Of a stretch of 64,000 bases of DNA, positions 25,584 through 37,355 are shown piece by piece. The position numbers and the translations under genes were made by a program. Origin of the DNA: Akkermansia muciniphila (GTDB lineage: Bacteria; Verrucomicrobiota; Verrucomicrobiia; Verrucomicrobiales; Akkermansiaceae); contig NZ_FXYA01000146.1 of NCBI RefSeq assembly GCF_900184965.1, positions 1 through 64,000 of the forward strand, read 5' to 3'. Numbering within the stretch: position 1 is the first letter of the stretch; each line of letters starts with the position of its first letter. Under the pieces are notes generated by a model, which saw only the letters and a list, made by a program, of their open reading frames with translations, searched no databases and was not told where the DNA came from.

Positions 25584-27776
25584 TTATGGTTCAAAGGGAA
25601 TGTTCAGAGCTTCATACGCCAGCATCCTGCATTGCTTGATATCCAGTTTGCCGGATGGGAGCACCGGAATGCGTTCTACGGGAATAATTTCCTTGGGGCA
25701 CCAGAGGGCCGGCAGTCCCTGGTCAATCAGGCCATGCCTGATGAGGGTCCGAGCCTGGTGTACGTAATCCGTCACCAGGGTGGTGAGCAGGGCTACGGCT
25801 TCCCCTTTTACGGGATCCGGAATGGTGACGACGGCTATCCGTCGTTCTTCGTCCGCCGGATCCAGATTCCAAATGTTCATAATGGCGGCTTCCAGGGCTT
25901 CATGAGGCACCATTTCCCCGCCTATTTTGGAGAAGCGGGAAATGCGTCCTTCAATCTTCAGGAAGCCGAATTCGTCTGCGGAACCTATGTCTCCGGTTTT
26001 TAGCCAGCCGTCCACGAAAATGTCCCGGTCGATTTCCGAGCCGCCCAGATAGCCGGGAAAGATATTCGGCCCTTTCAGCCAGATCATGCCGGGAGTAGTG
26101 ATGGGAACCACGTGTCCCGTGTGGGGGCTGGTGATGCGTATGGCGAGCCCGGGAAGGAGGGCTCCTACAGAACTCTTCTTCATGCCGGGAATGAAGTCTC
26201 CGGCGGCATTGGATGGCGCCGGATCAATGAAGTTGACGGAACAGACGGGAGATGCTTCCGTCAGGCCGTAGCCCTCGCAGGGAATGACGCCGAATTTTTC
26301 CCGGAAAGCAGTAGCAAGGTCTTCCGGCAATTTTTCCGCGCCAACGATCAGATAGCGGACGGTTTGAAAGGTGTCCGTTTCGCAGCGTTTCATAAAACCG
26401 CGCAGGAAAGTGGGCGTAGTGACTACCAGACTGATTCCGTACTGCTTGATAAGGGCTCCCAGCCGTTTAGCCTCAAGAGGGGACGGGTAGGTGACCATGT
26501 CATATCCGCCGATCATCGGATACCAGAGTCCGATGGTGATGCCGAAGCAGTGGAATACAGGCAGGCTTCCCAGAAACCTGCTTTGCGGTTCCAGCGTAAT
26601 GCGGGAAGAACATTGAGAGATGTTGGAAAGAAGATTGTGATGGGTCAGAGGCACGCCTTTAGGCTCTCCAGAAGAGCCGGAAGTGAACATCAGCACGGCT
26701 TCGTCTGCTCCTGTAGGAACATCCAGCCCCAGCTTCTTAATAATGAAACCCGCTGTCAGGAATTTAATGGCGAGGCCCCAGCGTTTGGCGGAACCTTTAA
26801 GCAGGGGAAGTTCCCGCTCCATGAGGATCAGATCCCGCTGGGGGGGCCACGGGAAATTCTGGAGCTTTCGCATGAAGGTATCCGCAGTGATGAACCAGTC
26901 CACGCCGGACTGCTTTACAGAGCTGGCGAAGGCTCCTTCCGAGGCGGAATAATTGAAATTCACCGGCGTTTTCCCGGCGAACAGGCAGCCCAGATTAGCA
27001 ATGGCCGCCCCCTTGCCCGGCGGAAGAATGATGCCGACCCGGCGGTTTGCGGTAATTTTTTTCAACCTCTTGGCAAAGGCTACGGAAATGGCCAGCAGCT
27101 GGCCGTAGGTCAGCGTCGTGTCGTCAATGCCGTCGATGACCCGGCAGTCGGAATGAAGTTTAAGGCTGCGGAAAAGGAGGGCGGACAGGGAACCGTGGAG
27201 CTGAGGCAGCGTGGCGTATGCCTGGGCGGAGCATTCCAGCCACGCGGAAGTAAGGCGCGCCGCCATCTCGGCCCCAGGGGCCAGTTTGGGGAGAATATGT
27301 ATCTGGATATCCGCCTGGGCGTCCGTATCGGCCTCCGCGTCCAGCACGGAGTTCGTATAAAAGCCGGTATAGACCGGTACGGGGGAAATGTGCAGGGCTT
27401 CCAGAGCCTTGATGACCCGCGCCGGAATTTGGCTGATGGAGCCTTTCACATGGGAGACGGGGCCGGGCAGGAATACTACTCTTTTGCCTGCGTTAAGGCG
27501 TTCCATGATGGCGGAACGCAGCGCAATAGGGTCGCTGCCCCCGGCCTGGAACAGGATGCCGTCCGCTTTAGTGGATTCCAGATGGGAGGCGGTGGCTGTA
27601 TCCGGAGGGAGGCCTTCTTCCACCAGGTAGGTCATGCGGTCCCTGCCCAGTTCTTTTTCGAACATCAGAAGGGTTTTGTAAGATACTTTGTTGAAAATCA
27701 ACAAATCACCTGATTCGGATAAATTGGAGGAACCAAAAATGGCCATGGGAAAAAGATAAAAACTTGCTTGAAGCAT
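25584..27776 (-). CDS. AMP-binding acyl-ACP/acyl-CoA synthetase with degenerate acyltransferase-like N-terminus (Aas-like)
   Basis: About 730 residues. Starts at 27,776 (MLQASFYLF) and 27,746 (MAIFGSSNL) are both possible; an upstream TTG at 27,803 is less likely. Residues 1 to about 200 resemble the PlsC half of Aas (a KRVVFLPGPVSHVKGS element), but I see no HxxxxD catalytic motif. The rest is an adenylate-forming ligase: LMFTSGSSGEPKGVPLTHHN, the GYGLTEASPVCSVNF loop, GWLKTGDIG, and the C-terminal LPSGKLDIKQ lysine. Members activate fatty acids with ATP and load ACP or CoA, mostly to recycle lysophospholipids or imported fatty acids. It is immediately upstream of xseA. Confidence 0.8.
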   Translation of the reverse strand: MLQASFYLFPMAIFGSSNLSESGDLLIFNKVSYKTLLMFEKELGRDRMTYLVEEGLPPDTATASHLESTKADGILFQAGGSDPIALRSAIMERLNAGKRVVFLPGPVSHVKGSISQIPARVIKALEALHISPVPVYTGFYTNSVLDAEADTDAQADIQIHILPKLAPGAEMAARLTSAWLECSAQAYATLPQLHGSLSALLFRSLKLHSDCRVIDGIDDTTLTYGQLLAISVAFAKRLKKITANRRVGIILPPGKGAAIANLGCLFAGKTPVNFNYSASEGAFASSVKQSGVDWFITADTFMRKLQNFPWPPQRDLILMERELPLLKGSAKRWGLAIKFLTAGFIIKKLGLDVPTGADEAVLMFTSGSSGEPKGVPLTHHNLLSNISQCSSRITLEPQSRFLGSLPVFHCFGITIGLWYPMIGGYDMVTYPSPLEAKRLGALIKQYGISLVVTTPTFLRGFMKRCETDTFQTVRYLIVGAEKLPEDLATAFREKFGVIPCEGYGLTEASPVCSVNFIDPAPSNAAGDFIPGMKKSSVGALLPGLAIRITSPHTGHVVPITTPGMIWLKGPNIFPGYLGGSEIDRDIFVDGWLKTGDIGSADEFGFLKIEGRISRFSKIGGEMVPHEALEAAIMNIWNLDPADEERRIAVVTIPDPVKGEAVALLTTLVTDYVHQARTLIRHGLIDQGLPALWCPKEIIPVERIPVLPSGKLDIKQCRMLAYEALNIPFEP

Positions 27777-27981
27777 TTTAGCAAGTTGCAGGGCCGGGAG
27801 CAAGGAGGAAAGATATGACCCCAGTTGCTTTTCCTTTAGTCATGCCTGTTATTGAAAACCTTTCCCGGCTTGGTGCGCTTTTATGAAAAAATGTTGTCTT
27901 TTTCGTGGAATGGTCTGGATTCTGCGTTTTTCTCCTGCGGAGGCGTTTCCGTGAATCAGTTTGTTCCGATATTTCACTTGC

Positions 27982-28246
27982 TGATTGATGGAGCTGGCAG
28001 GCAGCAACATCTTCGGACGAGAAGCGCTGGGGGAAATCCGGGTCAACGCGGCGCAGGACCTGGGAGACCGGAGGGGAGAAACAAACGTCTCTCTGCTGGG
28101 CAACCCCGGCTTCGCGCAAAGCGTGAGAGGGGCGAAAGCGGGAACGACGGCGCTACAGCTCGGAGCGGGGCTGGGCGTGTCCGTGGAGACGAAAGGAACC
28201 GTCTTCGTCAACGGCAACGCGGATATCCGTGACGGAGCCGGCTCTA
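27982..28246 (+). pseudogene. Detached 3' fragment of an autotransporter barrel gene
   Basis: These roughly 255 bases match 34,152-34,416 of the intact autotransporter with about a dozen mismatches over the best 235 bases, in the same orientation and reading frame. The encoded piece runs from GSNIFGREALGEIR through FVNGNADIRDG but then diverges, so the final strand ending in Tyr-Asp-Phe is lost and replaced by unrelated sequence. There is no start, signal peptide or passenger. It is either the stump of a deleted sister gene or a partial copy. The remaining 27,804-28,589 gap contains only this fragment and a hairpin. Confidence 0.85.
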
Positions 28247-28362
28247 CTGTTCGGAGTAGTAGTTTTCATAATATATTGGAATAATTTATATTAAAATTGT
28301 TTTTTCGTCAAAATCGCTTGGATTCATAAAGCGGATTAAAAATTCGCCGTGCGATGGGAACC

Positions 28363-28386
28363 GGGCCAATATACCAGAGTTGGCCC
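28363..28386 (+). terminator. Possible weak terminator/hairpin
   Basis: A perfect 7-bp stem (GGGCCAA with TTGGCCC), 10-base loop, followed by a T-rich stretch (GATTGTTTGTTT). It lies 120 bases past the autotransporter fragment and 200 before the intact gene. Confidence 0.35.
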
Positions 28387-28589
28387 GATTGTTTGTTTAT
28401 ACTGATAAGGATAGAGTGATGGATATCCTTGGCTCCAGACCAGATAAAGGATGAAAGGTCTCTTCTGAAAGATGCGCAACACCTACGGAATCAACGTTTA
28501 AGCTTGTAGGTGGATTTTTAATCCGCTAATGATGATAAAAAGCCTCCTGTCAGGTTCGGGAGGAAGTTTCCGTACATCTTTTAAAAATC

Positions 28590-31500
28590 ATGAAGCTGCA
28601 CCTTCCTTTAAGTCTTTTGTCCTCCCTGCTTGCCTGCATAGCCGCTGTTTCCTCACCACGTGCCGCTGCGGAAACCTATACATGGCTAGGAGGGACGGTG
28701 GATGTTCATTTGAATACTAACTGGACTCCGGATTACGGCAGCGGCAACTGGTCGGCAACATGGGCCGGTACGGCGACGAACAGCATGCGTTTTGATGCGG
28801 GAAGCATGACGGGGCAGCTCAAGGCTCTTCAAGCTTCTTTCAATACGCTTTCGCTTGGGGGCATAACTGTTACGGATAATTCTGACGGATTCAGCGTTTC
28901 CAAGAGCAATGGCTCCAACCGCACCATTAATTTGCGTGATGGAGGAGAAGGATATGCGCTGTTTGACATAGGCGGGGATTTTTCTCTGGGTGTTGCCAAC
29001 CAGGTATGGAATGGAGTTGTTTTCAATTCCGGCGCCCTGTTTAAAATTGCGGCCGGCAAGACCATGAATATTTACGGTGGTCTTGGAACGGCCGGGACGG
29101 GAGCCAAGACAATGACGGTGGGGGCTGACGGTTTTTCAGGTATCCTTGTTCTGAATACGGCGGCCCAGTCCTCCATGACGGCTGACTGGGTCATTTCCCA
29201 TGGGGCGACCATTCAATTGAACAATGCCGCGGCTCTGGGTTCCGGCTCAGTCAGCTTAAACGGCGGCAATGTGACGGCCCAGCATAATGCCGTCTATAAT
29301 AATGCCCTGACCGTGAGCGGTTCCTCCGGCATGACCGTGAATGCTGCCACTCAGTTCGCCAATGTCAGCCTTTCCAATGCCTCGGCCCTGAATATGAACG
29401 GAGGAACGCTCGGCATTGCGAACGCCGGTGTTTTGACGTTGGGCTCTTCAGGAACCATTACAGGGAATTTGACGCTGGGAAACGCGTCTCTTCTGAATTT
29501 TTCCGCTCTTCCGGCGTCCGGAGCATACTTGCTTAATGTAACAGGAACGCTGACCGTGAACAGCGAACTGCTTCTGGGGCAGGGAACGATGGAAGGCGTG
29601 GCCTGGGCGGAGGGTTCGTACAGCCTGATTCATGCGGGTTCCGTGACAGGAGTCCCTGCCAGTTCCTTTGTTCTGGGCGACAATCTTCTGGGTTCCTGGA
29701 GCACGGAGAACAATAATCTTACCCTGGTGGTGGAGCAGGTTGCTTTGCTTGAATGGAAAGGCGGCGACGGGATATGGTCTGTAACTGCTCCGGCTTCTTC
29801 ACCGTGGAAAAATGACGGCGTGTATCATAATGGTTCCGGAGTGGTCATGGGAGATATTGACGGGAATTCCCTGCAAACAGTAACCATTGATGGCGTTGTC
29901 TCTCCCACAATCATGATGGTTCAGGCGGATACGACGGATTATGTATGGAAGGCCGCAGAGGGAGGAGGAGCTCTGGAAGGCAGCGGAAATCTGGAGAAGA
30001 CCGGCAATGCCAAGCTAACCATTAATATGGATAATGCTGATTATGCCGGAAAGGTTATTCTGGAGGGTGGAACGCTTGAAATGGGGAATGACGCTGCTTT
30101 AGGCACAGGGGATTTGGCGTTTGACGGCGGTACCCTCCGGTATGGAACAGGAGTAACGGCGGATATTTCCGGTCAGATTTCCTCCATGAGCAAGAGTTCC
30201 GTGAAAGTGGATACCAACGGCAATAACGTAAGCTGGGCTTCCGCAGATCGTTACAAGACGCTGAACCTGGAAAAGTCCGGCGACGGCGTGTTGGCTCTCG
30301 GCGGCGCCGTGTATACGGGGGCCCTGACGGTGGATGAAGGGGGCGTGTCCATTGCTTCCGGCAGTGTTCAAACGAAGTTTTCCGCGGGAGTTACGGTGAA
30401 TGCAGGCGGGACGCTTGCCATTTCCAGCACCATTAACGGAATATCTGCCGGAGACAATGCCAATATCGTCATCAACGGCATGAGCGGAGCGGGGCGGATT
30501 GAGCTGGACAACCAGGCTGCCAGGTCCCGTTTCTATATTTCCGGAGATAATTCTTCCTTTACCGGGGAATTGGTGGCAGCCGGGCTGAACAATAATCCGG
30601 GAAATTCGAATGATGCCCGCGACCTTCAGTTTGCCACCGCCGCCAGTATGGGGCGGGGAACGGTCACCTTGAATGGACGCGGTTTCTGGCTGGGAACCGT
30701 CAACACGGCGGATACCGCTGTTATGGCGACAATCAATGTTCTGGAAAAAGGTTCCTATCTGAACGGGGGAAGCGGAAATTCCTATTACTTCGGCGGGGCG
30801 TTTACCGGGTCTGGCTCCATGACCACAGCTCTGGGCAATGCGTTCGCTTATTTGACGGGAGATATGACCGGGTTCCAGGGAGCATTTTCCCACACAGGCG
30901 ATTCCCTGTTTACATGGGTGTTCGGCAACAATACGGATGCAGTTCTGAATGATGGAAAGCTTTTCGGGGATGGCGTGGTGTTGAAGGCTGACGGAGGGAC
31001 AAGCCTGTTTAAATTTTCCTACACCAATGATATTATCCTGATGAACGCCACTGTAGGAGCGGCAGGGGCCTTGAACGCCAGGGTGGAACAGGCCGGAGCC
31101 GGAACGCTGGTGCTGACGCAGGATAATAGCGCGACGGGAACGCTCGCCATTACCGGCGGCACGGTTCAGCTGGGCAATGGAGAGGCTTCCGGTTCCTGGG
31201 CTGGGCAGATTACCGGAGCAGGGGCGCTGGTAGTGGACAGGGCTGCCGGTTCCGCGGCCCTGGAACTGAACTCCACCAACAATTATCAGGGAGGAACTAC
31301 GCTGAATGGCGGTACAGTGAAAGCTCTGGGCGCCGGGTCTCTGGGCGCCGGAGATGTTTTCGTCAACGGCGGCGCCATTCTGGATATGAACGGCCAGGAG
31401 ATTGCCAACAATGTCAATATTACCAAAGGAGGGCTGCAACATGCCGTCTCTTATGTTACGGCGGGCGGCGTAACCGTAAACGCGGAGGCCGATTCCGGGG

Positions 31501-34451
31501 ATATTGATTTGGGCGGGCTGTCCGGCGACAAAGTGGGCAGCATCAACACCGCTACGGCGGGAACGTCCATTACCGGGCTGACAGGGAATCTGACGCTGAC
31601 GGGAAGCAATTCCCTGCATGTGGGAGTGGAAAATACCACGTATGCCGCTGCCGGGGACCAGAGTAGTCTGATTCAGTTTAATGATACGGCTACGGGGACT
31701 GTTTCTTTCGGCGGAGATTCTTCCGATCTCACGCTGCACATGGATATTGATACGGATATCCTGATTGCCATGCGCGAACAGGAATCTGTCGGTATTCTGC
31801 TGACAGACGGGACGATTACCGGATTGCCGGACAGCGGCCTGGTGGCATGGCTCAACCGGCATCTTACGTTTAATGCTACGCTGGAAAGCCTGGGCTTTGG
31901 CATCCAGGGAGTGGATGGCGGCAGCATTATCATTTCCGGAAGAACGGACCAGATTTATATCGCTTCCGCAGACGGTTCCTCAGTAACGGAAATTCCGGCC
32001 CTGAATTCCTATGCGCAGGTGATTGTGGACACGAATCTCACCCTGAATTTTGACGTACCCGCAGCCAATACGGACAAGACTGTTATCCGGCATCTTTCCT
32101 CCGGCACCAGCAGCACGGGTAACCTGGCGGTGAATGCCGCCGGAGACGGTTCCCTGGAAATCGAACTTGCGAACGATCTGAACGACTCCGTGTTCAACGG
32201 CAATCTTACCGTGAACGGTGACGGCACGGACCTGATCAAGACGGGAGAAAAGACCTTGGCGCTGAATGGCAATGTCAATACCCCCAATGCGGTTGTTGTT
32301 AAAGAAGGCACGCTGGAACTGAACGGAAGCGCCAACAATGTCGGCACGCTGACTCTGGCCTCCGCTTCTGCAGATGCAATGGCGCGCACCGTGATTGGAG
32401 GGACTGTCACAGCCACTCTGTCGGATGAAGATGAAGGCGGTTCCCTGGAAATTGCTGCGGGGGGAATATTCAGAACCGCTGGGGATTCCGTCCTGGATCA
32501 GGAGACTTCCATTTCCGGAGCGGGGAGTTTGAATATTCAGGAAGGTTCCTCCCTCTCCCTGACGGGGGAAGCCGGCCTGTCCGGAACTTCCGTGACGCTG
32601 AACGGAACGCTGAGCCTGTCCGGGACTGGGGAAAAATCTATCCAGTCCCTCTCCGGTTCCGGAATGCTGGCGTTGAACGGCGGCGCCCTGTCTGTCTCTT
32701 CCGCTTCCGCCAGAAACGGTTCTTTCTCCGGTACGTTGGATGGTGAGGGGCGCATTGACGTATCCGGCAGCGTGACCCAGGTAATGCAGACGGGAAGCTC
32801 TACGTATGACCTGGGCGTTCATGGAGGGGGGACGCTGGTATTGAAAGGCACCTCTGCCGCTCCCTCGCTTGATTACCGGAATGTTGCAGTAGGTTCTGCC
32901 GGCGCCCTGCGTATTGAAGCCATTGGACATGAAGCCGGAGACTCCAATACCTCCTTAAACGTCGGCAGCATTGATTTCCAAAGCGGTTCTACGACGGAAT
33001 TCGTTTATAATCTAAGCGCGGCGGATCCTTTCGGCTCCGCTATGCTGATGGCGGATTCCATCACCATCGGGAATGGGGCGGGGTTCTCGCTTGCCAATAT
33101 GGAAGGCAACACGGGGCTGGGAACGTATGACAGTCTGGACGGCGTGGTTCTGATGACAGCGGACACGATTGACGGCCTGGCGGAGGGAGAATCCATATCC
33201 GTGGGAACTTCCGGCCTGTTTGCCGTTTATTACAAGGATGCGACCATGAGCCGGGAGGGCAATCATATTGTGCTGAATGCCACGGTGCAGCAGGACAATA
33301 TTTTTACGCCTGCGGTGAACTCCCATAATTCCGGAGCAGGTTCCGACCTTCTGTGGGAGGCCAAGAATAATCTGGATGCCACTTCCCAGCTTGGGCAGGT
33401 GATGCATTCCATCAGCACCATGGTTACGGGAGATCATTCCGACCTGGCGGGAGCATCCAGGGCTATGGCAGCGGTGTCGGGAAGCACAGTCAACGCGCTG
33501 GGTACGGCGCAGCGGGACGCCCTGCGCGACCAGATGGGCTGGATCCGCAACCGGACCACCCTCATGGGCGTCAACCCCGCCTACGTCAACGACGACCTCC
33601 CCCGCTTCCACATGTGGATGGAAGGCACGGGCTCCTACGCCCAGCTCGACACCCGGGGAGATGAAAGCGGCTACCGGCTCACCACCTGGGGAGGTACTGT
33701 GGGCATGGACGCGGACCTCAGCGACCGCGTCACCGTGGGAGCGGCCTTCACGGCCAGCTACGGCGACCTGACGGCCAGCGCGGCGGACAGCGCCGACGGC
33801 CACCTGGACAGCTACTACGCCAGCCTCTTCGGGCGCTACCAGAACAAACGCTGGGCGCACACGCTCATCCTGACGGGAGGATGGAACGACGCGAAACTCA
33901 ACCGCACGGTCAACTACGGGGAAGGAAGCTACAGCACGCAGGGCAGCACCAGCGGGTGGGGCCTTGGAGCCATGTACGAACTCACCTGCGACATCTACCT
34001 TGACGAAAACCGCAGCAGCGTGCTGCAGCCGCTGTTCAACGCCTCGGTGGTGACGACGCGGATGGACGGCTATGAGGAAACGGGAGCGGGCAACGCGGGC
34101 CTGAACGTCGGCCGGCAGGACTGGACGACGGGGACGCTGGCGCTGGGCGGCCGTTGGATGGGTCTGATAGGCAGCAACATCTTCGGACGAGAAGCGCTGG
34201 GGGAAATCCGGATCAACGCGGCGCAGGACCTGGGAGACCGGAGGGGAGAAACAAACGTCACCCTGCTGGGCAACCCCGGCTTCACGCAAAGCGTGAGAGG
34301 GGCGAAAGCGGGAACGACGGCGTTGCAGCTCGGAGCGGGGCTGAGCGTGCCGGTGGGGACGAAAGGAACCGTTTTCGTCAACGGCAACGCGGACATCCGT
34401 GACGGGTCCAGCTCGGTGAACGGAAGCGTCGGCTACCGTTACGACTTCTAA
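28590..34451 (+). CDS. Large autotransporter with repeat passenger and C-terminal beta-barrel
   Basis: This encodes 1,953 residues. A signal peptide (LPLSLLSSLLACIAAVSSPRAAA, cut near residue 27; hydrophobic core shown in part) is followed by a Gly/Asn/Ser/Thr-rich passenger of beta-helical type (30 to about 1,650) with many autotransporter-associated strand repeats, seen as GGTLxxG-like turns such as LEGGTLEMGND, GGTVQLGNGEA, YQGGTTLNGGTVKALGAG and VVKEGTLELNGSA. Residues about 1,670-1,953 form the membrane barrel and end in aromatic Phe (GYRYDF), the usual outer-membrane assembly signal. The passenger would be displayed at the surface and probably contacts mucus or other cells; no enzyme domain is visible. 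Base composition turns abruptly C-rich from about 33,535 on. Confidence 0.9.
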   Translation: MKLHLPLSLLSSLLACIAAVSSPRAAAETYTWLGGTVDVHLNTNWTPDYGSGNWSATWAGTATNSMRFDAGSMTGQLKALQASFNTLSLGGITVTDNSDGFSVSKSNGSNRTINLRDGGEGYALFDIGGDFSLGVANQVWNGVVFNSGALFKIAAGKTMNIYGGLGTAGTGAKTMTVGADGFSGILVLNTAAQSSMTADWVISHGATIQLNNAAALGSGSVSLNGGNVTAQHNAVYNNALTVSGSSGMTVNAATQFANVSLSNASALNMNGGTLGIANAGVLTLGSSGTITGNLTLGNASLLNFSALPASGAYLLNVTGTLTVNSELLLGQGTMEGVAWAEGSYSLIHAGSVTGVPASSFVLGDNLLGSWSTENNNLTLVVEQVALLEWKGGDGIWSVTAPASSPWKNDGVYHNGSGVVMGDIDGNSLQTVTIDGVVSPTIMMVQADTTDYVWKAAEGGGALEGSGNLEKTGNAKLTINMDNADYAGKVILEGGTLEMGNDAALGTGDLAFDGGTLRYGTGVTADISGQISSMSKSSVKVDTNGNNVSWASADRYKTLNLEKSGDGVLALGGAVYTGALTVDEGGVSIASGSVQTKFSAGVTVNAGGTLAISSTINGISAGDNANIVINGMSGAGRIELDNQAARSRFYISGDNSSFTGELVAAGLNNNPGNSNDARDLQFATAASMGRGTVTLNGRGFWLGTVNTADTAVMATINVLEKGSYLNGGSGNSYYFGGAFTGSGSMTTALGNAFAYLTGDMTGFQGAFSHTGDSLFTWVFGNNTDAVLNDGKLFGDGVVLKADGGTSLFKFSYTNDIILMNATVGAAGALNARVEQAGAGTLVLTQDNSATGTLAITGGTVQLGNGEASGSWAGQITGAGALVVDRAAGSAALELNSTNNYQGGTTLNGGTVKALGAGSLGAGDVFVNGGAILDMNGQEIANNVNITKGGLQHAVSYVTAGGVTVNAEADSGDIDLGGLSGDKVGSINTATAGTSITGLTGNLTLTGSNSLHVGVENTTYAAAGDQSSLIQFNDTATGTVSFGGDSSDLTLHMDIDTDILIAMREQESVGILLTDGTITGLPDSGLVAWLNRHLTFNATLESLGFGIQGVDGGSIIISGRTDQIYIASADGSSVTEIPALNSYAQVIVDTNLTLNFDVPAANTDKTVIRHLSSGTSSTGNLAVNAAGDGSLEIELANDLNDSVFNGNLTVNGDGTDLIKTGEKTLALNGNVNTPNAVVVKEGTLELNGSANNVGTLTLASASADAMARTVIGGTVTATLSDEDEGGSLEIAAGGIFRTAGDSVLDQETSISGAGSLNIQEGSSLSLTGEAGLSGTSVTLNGTLSLSGTGEKSIQSLSGSGMLALNGGALSVSSASARNGSFSGTLDGEGRIDVSGSVTQVMQTGSSTYDLGVHGGGTLVLKGTSAAPSLDYRNVAVGSAGALRIEAIGHEAGDSNTSLNVGSIDFQSGSTTEFVYNLSAADPFGSAMLMADSITIGNGAGFSLANMEGNTGLGTYDSLDGVVLMTADTIDGLAEGESISVGTSGLFAVYYKDATMSREGNHIVLNATVQQDNIFTPAVNSHNSGAGSDLLWEAKNNLDATSQLGQVMHSISTMVTGDHSDLAGASRAMAAVSGSTVNALGTAQRDALRDQMGWIRNRTTLMGVNPAYVNDDLPRFHMWMEGTGSYAQLDTRGDESGYRLTTWGGTVGMDADLSDRVTVGAAFTASYGDLTASAADSADGHLDSYYASLFGRYQNKRWAHTLILTGGWNDAKLNRTVNYGEGSYSTQGSTSGWGLGAMYELTCDIYLDENRSSVLQPLFNASVVTTRMDGYEETGAGNAGLNVGRQDWTTGTLALGGRWMGLIGSNIFGREALGEIRINAAQDLGDRRGETNVTLLGNPGFTQSVRGAKAGTTALQLGAGLSVPVGTKGTVFVNGNADIRDGSSSVNGSVGYRYDF

Positions 34452-34466
34452 CAGGAAGAAAAGGGA

Positions 34467-34490
34467 AAGGAGGCTCCCCGCAGCCTCCTT
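34467..34490 (+). terminator. Hairpin after the autotransporter gene
   Basis: A perfect 9-bp inverted repeat (AAGGAGGCT with AGCCTCCTT) with a 6-base loop lies 16 bases after the stop. No T tract follows, so it may act with the next hairpin or protect the mRNA end. Confidence 0.45.
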
Positions 34491-34504
34491 CCTCCGGGTC
34501 CTCC

Positions 34505-34537
34505 AGAGCCGTTCCGGAACAACTCCGGAACGGCTCT
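34505..34537 (+). terminator. Strong 14-bp hairpin after the autotransporter gene
   Basis: A perfect 14-bp inverted repeat (AGAGCCGTTCCGGA with TCCGGAACGGCTCT) with a 5-base loop. The following bases GTTGCC are only weakly T-rich. With the hairpin 15 bases upstream it probably ends transcription of the autotransporter gene before gyrB. Confidence 0.6.
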
Positions 34538-34723
34538 GTTGCCCAGGGAAAACCCGCCAGTGCCCCAAGAGGGGCAAAAATGAGGTAAAAACGCGCCAAA
34601 TGTTCCCGGCCCCCTCTTCCGCTATCCGGAGCCGGAAAAAACCGGAACGCGAGTAACAGGGCCTTTTTTATGCGATTTCAGCGGAGTTTTGAACGGACAG
34701 GCCCTACGCGCGCGCACGCGTTT

Positions 34724-34729
34724 TATAAT
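34724..34729 (+). promoter_or_regulatory. Possible -10 element (TATAAT) for gyrB
   Basis: A consensus TATAAT occurs 44 bases before the gyrB ATG, inside an AT-rich stretch after a GCGCGCGCACGCG run. No good -35 hexamer sits at the right distance. The rest of the 34,538-34,723 gap shows no gene. Confidence 0.3.
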
Positions 34730-34761
34730 ATTAGCCTTGCAAAAAATTAAGATAAGCGTAG

Positions 34762-37332
<2,571 letters not shown>

Positions 37333-37355
37333 CCCCCGCACTCTCTTTCAGCACC

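Noticed and set aside
30099..31862. A 587-residue antisense frame over the autotransporter passenger
   Set aside because: Low-complexity reverse reading of Gly/Asn-rich repeats; no start context or family pattern.
28590..34451. CRISPR array or short tandem DNA repeats in the autotransporter passenger
   Set aside because: Repeats are at the protein level only (strand-turn repeats) and vary in DNA sequence and spacing.
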